Assembly (NCBI GenBank): GCA_964353455.1
Contig: CAYGWP010000553.1
Location: forward strand, 1-12,014
DNA length: 12,014 nucleotides
Reading direction: 5' to 3'
From: CAYGWP01 sp964353455
Lineage (GTDB): Bacteria > Planctomycetota > Phycisphaerae > FEN-1346
Shown here: positions 7,084 through 12,014 of the stretch, in pieces
Numbering within the stretch: the first letter of the stretch is position 1
How the letters are laid out: each line of letters starts with the position of its first letter
The notes under the pieces: model-generated
Told to the model about the DNA's origin: nothing
Databases searched by the model: none
Seen by the model: only the letters and a program-made list of their open reading frames with translations
Position numbers and translations under genes: made by a program

Positions 7084-9525
7084 CTACTTCGCGGGGACCT
7101 TGATGTCAACCGTGGTTTCGCGCAACTCGGCAACCGCGACCTTGGCCGGCGTCGGGGCCGCAAGGTTCTTTTCCGTGCCGCGCTTGTTGACAATCACAAT
7201 CAGATTGTACTTGCCGGGCAGGACCCTGGCGAAGCGGAACCGCCCTTCGGCATCGGGGTAGGCCGTCGGCCCCTGCGTCTTGGCGTCGGCCTCAGGCCGG
7301 TCGAGGCGCATGAAGAGGAACTCGCCGCCCACCGGCCCGCCCGCCGCATCGCGGACCGTGCCGCGGATCGACCCCGTGAGGCGCGCCACCATCTGGACCT
7401 GCTGCGCGGCCGTGCCCGCAACCTTCGCCTCCGCAGGCTCGACAAGGAGCCTCGGATCAAGCGGCTCGCACTGGACTTTGTGCGTGCCGGGGGGCACGCT
7501 GTCGAAGCGGAACTGGCCGGTGGAATCGGTGAACGCCGTGCGGCCGCCCTGTTCCATGCCCGGCAGGAAAAGCGATTGGGCATCGCGGCCGGTCTCCAGG
7601 CGAAGCGACGCCCCGGCAACCGGCTGGCCCGTGGCGGTCGCGACGCGGGCGGTAATCAGTGCCCCGCCCTTGAGTGCGATGTCAACAGTCTCCGTCCGGC
7701 CGGCGGCCAGAATCTTCACGGCGGACGCCTGCGGCATCAGGTTCCGCCCCGCCGGCGGCGCGGCGCCTATCTGCCACTTGCCGGGAGGGACCTGCCCAAG
7801 AACATATCGCCCGTCGGCGCCCGTCAACGTGACCGCCGATGCGGAGTACCCGCCGCCGCGGCCCAGAGTCTGAAACGCGCTGACCCGGCAACCCGACACC
7901 GGCTTCCCATCGGTGCCGGTCACCAGGCCGGTGACGGCGGCGCCGGCCTCAAGGCGGATGGCGACCTCCGACGTCTTTCCGGCCGCAAGGTCTTTAAGCG
8001 GCATGTTCGCGCCCATCAGAGTAGGCGCCGACTCCGGCGGCGCAGCGCTGATGGTCATCTTCGCCGACCGAGGATCACGCCCCGCCTGCTTGAGGCCGGA
8101 CGGAAGCCCGGTGACCTTGAACTGCCCTCTCGCATCGGTGACCGTCCGCGGACCGTGCGTGTATCCGAAGGAAGTGTATATCGTTGCGCCGGCCACGGGC
8201 GCCCCGTCCGGGCCGACCACCGTGCCCGAGACAGTCGCCCCTGCGGGCATCTTCAGACGCTGCTCCAGCGCAAGGCCGCCGATGACCGGCACACTATCGA
8301 ACTCCTGCTCGCAACATGCGGAACCGGCCGGCGGAGTAACGGTCACCGCGTACCTGCCGGTCGGCAGGCCGGCCAGGACGAACTTGCCGGCGGCATCGGT
8401 GGCGGCGCTCTGGCGGTCATCGCCCCGCCGCGAGGAAGCGACCGGCACGGACGCCTCCGCCCCGGCCAGCGGCTTATCGTCCGGGCCGACCACGAGGCCG
8501 ACGACTTTCCCGCCCTTGTAGAGGGTTGCGTCCTGGAGCGTCATGTCGCCGGAGTCCGGCGCGCTTATGCCGCGCAGGGCGGCCGGCGCGGCATCGCTTC
8601 CCGCGGGCGGCCGGATGGTCACGCGGTACGTTTCCTTGGTGAGTCCGCCCAGGACGTAGCGGCCCGCCGCATCGGTCGTGGCCTGGCCGGAGTACCACTG
8701 GCCGGACATCTGATACATGTTGCGCGGCCCTTCCTCTGTGGCCTCGTCGAGGCTGCACGAGACGGCCGCCCCGGCGACGGGCCTGCCGGTCTCGTCGAGG
8801 ACCCGCCCCATCAGCCGCGCGCCGGCCGGCAGCCGGAAGTTCTCTTCGCTCGTGGCACTGTCGCCGAGGTCCACGGTGCGCACGCCCCCGGGCTTCCAGG
8901 TGCTCAAGCGGATGAGCGGCTGCCCGGCGGGCGGCTCGACCTCGGTGACCACGTACCGCCCCGCGGCCAGGTTGGCGATCTCGTACCTGCCCTGCTTGTC
9001 GGTGGTGGCGGTCCGCCTCCAGTGCACGGACCCGCGGGCCTGGTGCGCGAGGCCCAGCGTGACGGTCGCGCCCGGGACGGGTTCGCCGCTCGCTCCCGAC
9101 ACCGCGCCGCAGACCTTCGACTGGCCGCGGGCGAAGATCAGGGTGATCGGGCTGGGGACCTCTGCGAACATCGAGACCTGGGGTGCGCCCACAGCGCCGC
9201 AGAAGACAAACTTGCCGCCGGGCGGGTCTTCCACAGACATGCTCGGCGACCGGGCGGCAGATGCCGGCACCGCAACGCTGAAACTGCCGTCGGCCCCCGT
9301 CGTGGCCGACCAAGTGCCGGCGGCCGCGCCCGGCATGTGACTCGTAAACGTTACTTTCACGCCGGGCACGGGCGATGAGTCAAGGGTAACGGCCTTGCCG
9401 GTCAGCGCGATGGCCGGCACGGGTGCCTCGGCGGAAGCACGCGAGATGAGTATCCCCGGCAAGACGAGTGCGAGGAAGGCACACATGGCCGCCGCTCGGC
9501 GGTGGTGTCGGAGTGCCGCAACCAT
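7084..9525 (-). CDS. Secreted protein with eight tandem carboxypeptidase-regulatory-like repeats
   Basis: 813 residues. After a signal region (AAAMCAFLALVLPGILISRA, cut near ASA-EA at about residue 32) the whole protein is a string of eight related beta-sandwich units starting near 40, 136, 236, 340, 430, 530, 622 and 718, each 90-104 residues. Every unit shows the carboxypeptidase-regulatory-like (PF13620-type) signature: a G-x-V strand, then G-x-P-V-x-G-A, a T-D-x-x-G-x-Y/F strand, and an L-P-x-G-x-Y-x-V-x-x-x-P-P ending. No enzyme domain or membrane anchor is present, so a structural, adhesive or binding role at the cell surface is inferred. ATG 9525 has GGGAGG at 9536-9531 with a 5-nt spacer. 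The frame extends to a TTG at 9621, which lacks the signal-peptide fit. First gene of a probable operon with the DUF4424-like and M20D genes. Confidence 0.88.
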   Translation of the reverse strand: MVAALRHHRRAAAMCAFLALVLPGILISRASAEAPVPAIALTGKAVTLDSSPVPGVKVTFTSHMPGAAAGTWSATTGADGSFSVAVPASAARSPSMSVEDPPGGKFVFCGAVGAPQVSMFAEVPSPITLIFARGQSKVCGAVSGASGEPVPGATVTLGLAHQARGSVHWRRTATTDKQGRYEIANLAAGRYVVTEVEPPAGQPLIRLSTWKPGGVRTVDLGDSATSEENFRLPAGARLMGRVLDETGRPVAGAAVSCSLDEATEEGPRNMYQMSGQWYSGQATTDAAGRYVLGGLTKETYRVTIRPPAGSDAAPAALRGISAPDSGDMTLQDATLYKGGKVVGLVVGPDDKPLAGAEASVPVASSRRGDDRQSAATDAAGKFVLAGLPTGRYAVTVTPPAGSACCEQEFDSVPVIGGLALEQRLKMPAGATVSGTVVGPDGAPVAGATIYTSFGYTHGPRTVTDARGQFKVTGLPSGLKQAGRDPRSAKMTISAAPPESAPTLMGANMPLKDLAAGKTSEVAIRLEAGAAVTGLVTGTDGKPVSGCRVSAFQTLGRGGGYSASAVTLTGADGRYVLGQVPPGKWQIGAAPPAGRNLMPQASAVKILAAGRTETVDIALKGGALITARVATATGQPVAGASLRLETGRDAQSLFLPGMEQGGRTAFTDSTGQFRFDSVPPGTHKVQCEPLDPRLLVEPAEAKVAGTAAQQVQMVARLTGSIRGTVRDAAGGPVGGEFLFMRLDRPEADAKTQGPTAYPDAEGRFRFARVLPGKYNLIVIVNKRGTEKNLAAPTPAKVAVAELRETTVDIKVPAK

Positions 9526-9565
9526 GAGTGCCTCCCTGGCAAAGGCGAGTCGAAGGCGCACGCCT

Positions 9566-9617
9566 GGAACCCGGGGCGCCGTTACTTCTTTCGACGCCTG
9601 CTCGCCCCGAGAGTTCC
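9566..9617 (-). promoter_or_regulatory. Interrupted inverted repeat upstream of the repeat-protein gene
   Basis: GGAAC (9566-9570) and CGGGGCG (9572-9578) pair with CGCCCCG (9603-9609) and GTTCC (9613-9617). This makes a 12-bp stem with a small asymmetric bulge (1 nt against 3 nt) and a 24-nt loop, about 40 nt upstream of the ATG at 9525. It could be a leader structure or an operator, or a chance repeat. No T-tract follows. No convincing promoter was found in the 9526-9644 gap. Confidence 0.3.
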
Positions 9618-9644
9618 ACAAAACTCCCCGCAGGCTGCGATGGG

Positions 9645-9962
9645 CTAGCGATCCTCGGGGAAGACAAATTCGGCTGTGCCACTTATCCTGAGATTGTCTT
9701 TGAGGGGATACCCGTGCTTGAGGCCGGAGTCCTGAAGAGCCAGAAGCAGGGTCGCCAACTCCTGGTGAAGATCGTATGCGGCCTCGCGGAATTGGCGGGT
9801 CTGTGTGTCTCCGTCTCGGACGCCACGGGCAATAGACTTCGCCAAGTCGTGGAACCGTCTGAGCGTGTCGGCCCGGATAGCGGCGGCGGGCTGGGACTGA
9901 CCGGCAAATACGATGACACCTCTTCCACCGGATTGGAAAAGAACTTGCGCGGGTCTAGCCAT
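9645..9962 (-). CDS. Small hypothetical protein (105 aa), unrecognised
   Basis: 105 residues from an ATG at 9962, beginning MARPAQVLFQSGGRGVIVFA and ending GTAEFVFPEDR. I do not recognise a family. The middle (about residues 28-82) is rich in charged and aliphatic residues (RADTLRRFHDLAKSIARGV, REAAYDLHQELATLLLALQD) and looks helical; no signal peptide or membrane segment is present. The upstream AGGA, about 9-10 nt from the ATG, is a weak ribosome-binding site. The ORF lies just after the broken HEPN fragment, in a stretch with lower G+C than its neighbours (about 57% by hand count for 9661-10080, against about 70% in a sampled stretch of the next gene). It may be part of an imported or decaying toxin-antitoxin-type module. 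It could also be a non-coding open frame. Confidence 0.45.
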   Translation of the reverse strand: MARPAQVLFQSGGRGVIVFAGQSQPAAAIRADTLRRFHDLAKSIARGVRDGDTQTRQFREAAYDLHQELATLLLALQDSGLKHGYPLKDNLRISGTAEFVFPEDR

Positions 9963-9973
9963 GGAATAGTTTC

Positions 9974-10114
9974 CTATACAGAATTCGTAGGATGCAACAA
10001 CGCTTTGCTAGCGTGGAAACAGATGGCGTTAAGACTGCGATTCTTTCGCGCGCGGCACTCGCGTTCCAGGACGTCGAAGTCCTCTTCCGCCTTGGCCACC
10101 CACTCGCCGGTCAT
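9974..10114 (-). pseudogene. Truncated HEPN-domain gene (5' fragment)
   Basis: On the minus strand from ATG 10114 the reading begins MTGEWVAKAEEDFDVLEREC and continues to NAICFHASKALL, then stops at TAG after 46 residues. The pattern E-W-x-x-K-A-E-E-D-F followed by C-F-H-A is the hallmark N-terminal half of HEPN-domain proteins paired with MNT nucleotidyltransferases, which usually run to about 120-135 residues and continue CFHxQQxxEKxLKA. Here the Q-Q-x-x-E-K helix and everything after it, including the R-x4-6-H catalytic region, are missing. An in-frame ATG at 10123 is an alternative start. It overlaps the MNT reading frame by 86 nt. Seen: truncation. Inferred: loss of toxin (RNase) activity. 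Confidence 0.6.
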
Positions 10115-10424
10115 CGGAAGCATAAAGCACCTTGCCCTTCTGAAGGATCTCTCGCATGAAGTAATCGCCCATGGCCACGCGGCGGCGGACTGCCGCAGGC
10201 GTGCGCACAAGCAAGTCCATCGGGAACCCCGGCCGCACCTTCAGCGCGATCTCCACGGACTTATAGACCGGGTCGCTCCTCAGCGGCATTATCACCAGCA
10301 AATCCACATCCGAATCGGCGGTAGGCTTGCCGCAGGCGTACGAGCCGAAGAGGATGACGCGGCGGGGCCGGAACTCACGACCGATCCGCTCGGCCACCGC
10401 CCTGATTTCCGCCATGCTCGCCAT
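10029..10424 (-). CDS. MNT-type nucleotidyltransferase domain protein (antitoxin-like), probably with altered C-terminus
   Basis: 131 residues. The core is a minimal nucleotidyltransferase: VILFGS (G27-S28), then after the usual spacing D39-V-D41 in SDVDLLVI, and a third acidic residue D70 in FPMDLLV. So the G-S-x10-D-x-D catalytic set is intact. Proteins of this type act with HEPN partners in type VII toxin-antitoxin modules by AMPylating the toxin. The ATG at 10424 was chosen over 10415 and over an upstream ATG near 10456; no strong Shine-Dalgarno is seen. After GKVLYA (about residue 102) the normal family end is replaced by about 29 Arg/Gly-rich residues. This stretch is an out-of-frame reading of the HEPN gene, suggesting an indel that removed the original stop. 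It starts 61 nt after the stop of the M14 gene upstream on the same strand. Confidence 0.75.
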   Translation of the reverse strand: MASMAEIRAVAERIGREFRPRRVILFGSYACGKPTADSDVDLLVIMPLRSDPVYKSVEIALKVRPGFPMDLLVRTPAAVRRRVAMGDYFMREILQKGKVLYASDDRRVGGQGGRGLRRPGTRVPRAKESQS

Positions 10425-10485
10425 GACCGCCGCCTTACGTGCGCCGCGCGGCATCATACCTGGCCGCCGCCGGGACGCAAACCGC

Positions 10486-11775
10486 CTACTGGTTCGCCCG
10501 CGGCGCGGGCTTCGTGCCCTTGTAGTACTCGGCCAGGCTCTTGATGATGACGACGCCCGAATGCAGGTTCTCTTTCTTCGTGACGAGGGCCGCGCTACCC
10601 TCGCACAGGACGTGCGTGACGCCGAACTGAAGGCCCGGGCCGGAGCCCCACGCACCGCCGGTCTTCGGCTCGATTTTCCTGTCGGGCGGCGGCGGGGTCC
10701 ACGGCTTCGAGGGGAACTTCCGCGGACGCTCATCGATCTTCAGCGGCTTGATGAGCGCGTGCTCCGGGTCGTAGCGCGCCAGGATCGCCGCGAAGTCCGT
10801 CGCGGGACCGACGGCCGTCCCGATCTCCGGTCCGGGGCTGATGTTCGGGTCAACCGCCCCCGGCCAGGTGTGCATGCTCCAGACGGTCGTCACGGGGCAG
10901 TCGCCGGCCATCAGAGACTCCAGGTCCTTCTGCCAGAGGTACGGCTCGTGGCCCTGGGCGGGGTTGGCGCCCGTGGATGAGTAACTGCGATTCATGTCAA
11001 TGCCTTGAGCGTTGACGCGGTACCAACCGTGCGACGGGGCGTCGGGGCTCATTATGAGGATGAAGTGGCAGATGAACCGCCCGCGGGCGTCGGCCCCCTC
11101 GCCGCCCAGGAGCCAGTCGATCATCGCCGCCATCCGCCATTGCGAGTTGTGCTCGCCGGGGTGCTGGTTCGCAAAGTAGTGGACCCACCGCTCGATGCGC
11201 GGCGGCGTGCCCTTCGGGTCGGTGATCTCCAGCCGGTACATGTCCCGCCCGCCCAGCGACCGGCCGACGGTCACCGCCTTGACAGCCGGGTTCTTCTTCC
11301 AATTCTCAATAAGCGCGACCATATCTTCATACGACATCGGCACCTGGTGCCCCAGGCAGACCGTGTCCTGCTCGAACGTCGGGAAGACCATCGACCCCGT
11401 CTCGACGCCGTCTTTCCTGGAAGTGTTCTGCCAGCGGATGGGCCGCCAGTCCTTCCCGTCGTACGACCACGAATACGAGTAGTCGTGGAAGGAGTACTGG
11501 GTGAAGCCGGTGAACTCGGCAGTGACCTTCAGGTCGTTGCCGCGTGCGTTGCGCAGGATCTGGAACTGGACCATGTTGGCCCAGCCCTCGTGCTCGGGGG
11601 CGTGGCCGAGGGTGATCTTAAAGTGGTTCCGGGCGACCTTCTCGATCTTGGCCCCGCCGCAACCCAGCGGCCCATCGAACTTAAAGTCCCCCACCTCAAG
11701 GTCGCCTGCCGCGCACAACCCGCCCGCCCCAACGACCGCAAGACATGCAATCATGGAAACTGCGGAGCGCAACAT
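10486..11775 (-). CDS. Secreted M14-family zinc carboxypeptidase, cytosolic-carboxypeptidase-like
   Basis: 429 residues. MLRSAVSMIACLAVVGAGG is a Sec signal peptide. Residues about 25-140 form a beta-sandwich like the N-terminal domain of CCP-type M14 enzymes (MVQFQILRNARG, then YSWSYDGKDWRPIRW). The peptidase domain shows H205-P-G-E208 in ANQHPGEHN (zinc His and Glu), N262-R263 in GIDMNRSYSS (substrate carboxylate contacts), H302 in WSMHTWPG (third zinc ligand) and E392 in HVLCEGSA (likely catalytic Glu). So it is a probable active carboxypeptidase, exported, unlike the cytosolic family namesakes. The start at 11775 has AAGGAG at 11786-11781 and a 5-nt spacer; an in-frame ATG at 11832 would bury the signal peptide. 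Followed by the MNT gene after 61 nt. Specificity cannot be read from the sequence. Confidence 0.88.
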   Translation of the reverse strand: MLRSAVSMIACLAVVGAGGLCAAGDLEVGDFKFDGPLGCGGAKIEKVARNHFKITLGHAPEHEGWANMVQFQILRNARGNDLKVTAEFTGFTQYSFHDYSYSWSYDGKDWRPIRWQNTSRKDGVETGSMVFPTFEQDTVCLGHQVPMSYEDMVALIENWKKNPAVKAVTVGRSLGGRDMYRLEITDPKGTPPRIERWVHYFANQHPGEHNSQWRMAAMIDWLLGGEGADARGRFICHFILIMSPDAPSHGWYRVNAQGIDMNRSYSSTGANPAQGHEPYLWQKDLESLMAGDCPVTTVWSMHTWPGAVDPNISPGPEIGTAVGPATDFAAILARYDPEHALIKPLKIDERPRKFPSKPWTPPPPDRKIEPKTGGAWGSGPGLQFGVTHVLCEGSAALVTKKENLHSGVVIIKSLAEYYKGTKPAPRANQ

Positions 11776-11838
11776 GGTTTCTCCTTTCCCTGCCGGCTTC
11801 GGCATCTCCTCCGGAATCGCGCCTCGCCACATGCCGAC

Positions 11839-11867
11839 AGGTTATCCAGTCGCGCGTCCAGGGGCAA
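11839..11867 (-). promoter_or_regulatory. Candidate sigma70-like promoter of the M14 gene
   Basis: On the minus strand TTGCCC (11867-11862; 4 of 6 to TTGACA) and TAACCT (11844-11839; 3 of 6 to TATAAT) are 17 nt apart. A start near 11832 would leave a leader of about 55 nt before the ATG at 11775, and would also exclude the alternative ATG at 11832. Weak, consensus-only call. Confidence 0.27.
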
Positions 11868-11937
11868 GGACTTCCCGCGACCCTGCGGCACGGACCGTGC
11901 TGAACAATCCGTCGGGTGCATGACCGTAGTTGCAGTG

Positions 11938-12014
11938 CCTGATTGGCCGATGAAGGATGGTAGGACGTGCCGAGGCCCGTGGGAGGCGGGTCTGGAACGG
12001 CCAATCAGGAGGAT
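11938..12014 (+). promoter_or_regulatory. Structured leader with inverted repeat overlapping a strong Shine-Dalgarno (gene outside window)
   Basis: CCTGATTGGCCG at 11938-11949 and CGGCCAATCAGG at 11998-12009 are perfect 12-bp complements separated by 48 nt. Inside, AGGCCCG (11973-11979) pairs with CGGGTCT (11987-11993), seven pairs with one G-U and a 7-nt loop. The right arm runs straight into AGGAGG (12007-12012), a near-perfect ribosome-binding site whose first three bases are in the stem. This fits the 5' leader of a plus-strand gene starting just past 12014, divergent from the M14 gene, with translation possibly controlled by the fold. I do not recognise a known riboswitch class. A mobile-element end or repeat is the alternative. 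Confidence 0.5.

Noticed and set aside
6952..9378. An 808-residue plus-strand open frame opposite the repeat protein
   Set aside because: Arg/Gly/His-rich with no domain signature, while the minus strand shows eight clear repeats. It is a mirror frame of a GC-rich gene.
7084..9400. The regular repetition in this gene as a possible CRISPR or DNA repeat array
   Set aside because: The repetition is at protein level with period about 90-104 codons and diverged DNA; there are no short identical repeats with unique spacers.
9526..9621. TTG start at 9621 for the repeat protein
   Set aside because: The added 32 residues are polar and would sit in front of the signal peptide; the ATG at 9525 has GGGAGG at a 5-nt spacing.
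9644..10013. 7-bp direct repeats GCTAGCG at 9644-9650 and 10007-10013 as possible target-site duplications around an insert
   Set aside because: HEPN coding does not resume on the far side of 9644, there are no terminal inverted repeats, and a 7-bp match over this distance can occur by chance.
9528..10544. A 338-residue plus-strand open frame across the MNT/HEPN region
   Set aside because: Antisense to the MNT catalytic motifs, and its own translation shows no recognisable family or signal peptide.
11776..11832. ATG at 11832 as the start of the M14 gene
   Set aside because: It adds 19 polar residues before the signal peptide, while the ATG at 11775 has AAGGAG close upstream.

Overview
The window looks like chromosomal DNA from a high-G+C bacterium (about two thirds G+C by eye). 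It is most likely a member of the Planctomycetota or a close PVC-superphylum relative. Pointers are a Tat-exported Cys-type sulfatase next to a secreted carbohydrate-binding-like protein, a secreted protein made of tandem carboxypeptidase-regulatory-like repeats, a second Tat-exported enzyme, and an MNT/HEPN gene pair of the kind common in that phylum. The assignment is inference from gene content; there is no rRNA or other phylogenetic marker here.

Layout, left to right. (1) Positions 1-1707, minus strand: a Tat-exported sulfatase, overlapping by ATGA the start of a secreted protein that runs off the left edge. (2) A 165-bp divergent intergenic region. (3) Positions 1873-4738, plus strand: a secreted amidohydrolase-3 (YtcJ-like) enzyme, then a Tat-exported protein whose C-terminal half carries the full set of M23 (LytM-type) metallopeptidase motifs. 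(4) Positions 4765-4862: a double palindromic GC-rich repeat between convergent genes, probably acting as a two-way terminator. (5) Positions 4891-9525, minus strand, a probable three-gene operon transcribed in this order: an 813-residue protein with eight carboxypeptidase-regulatory-like beta-sandwich repeats, a 264-residue secreted beta-rich protein, and an M20D amidohydrolase. A hairpin in the last intercistronic gap covers the M20D Shine-Dalgarno sequence. (6) Positions 9645-10424, minus strand: a nucleotidyltransferase (MNT) gene whose tail runs out of frame into a severed HEPN gene, followed by a 105-residue ORF of unknown function in a lower-G+C patch. (7) Positions 10486-11775, minus strand: a secreted M14 zinc carboxypeptidase of the cytosolic-carboxypeptidase-like type. 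(8) Right edge: a 12-bp inverted repeat enclosing a second hairpin and ending on a strong AGGAGG, probably the 5' leader of a plus-strand gene just outside the window.

As a whole this is an export-oriented hydrolase neighbourhood. Five enzymes with visible metal-binding motifs (sulfatase, YtcJ-like, M23-like, M20D, M14) all carry Sec or Tat signals. A plausible reading is extracytoplasmic breakdown of sulfated glycans, peptides, cell-wall material and N-acyl amino acids, but no substrate can be proven from the sequence. The least ordinary items are the divergent Tat-exported M23-like protein, the SD-overlapping leader structure at 11938-12014, the SD-covering hairpin ahead of the M20D gene, and the decayed MNT/HEPN module with its unknown neighbour.
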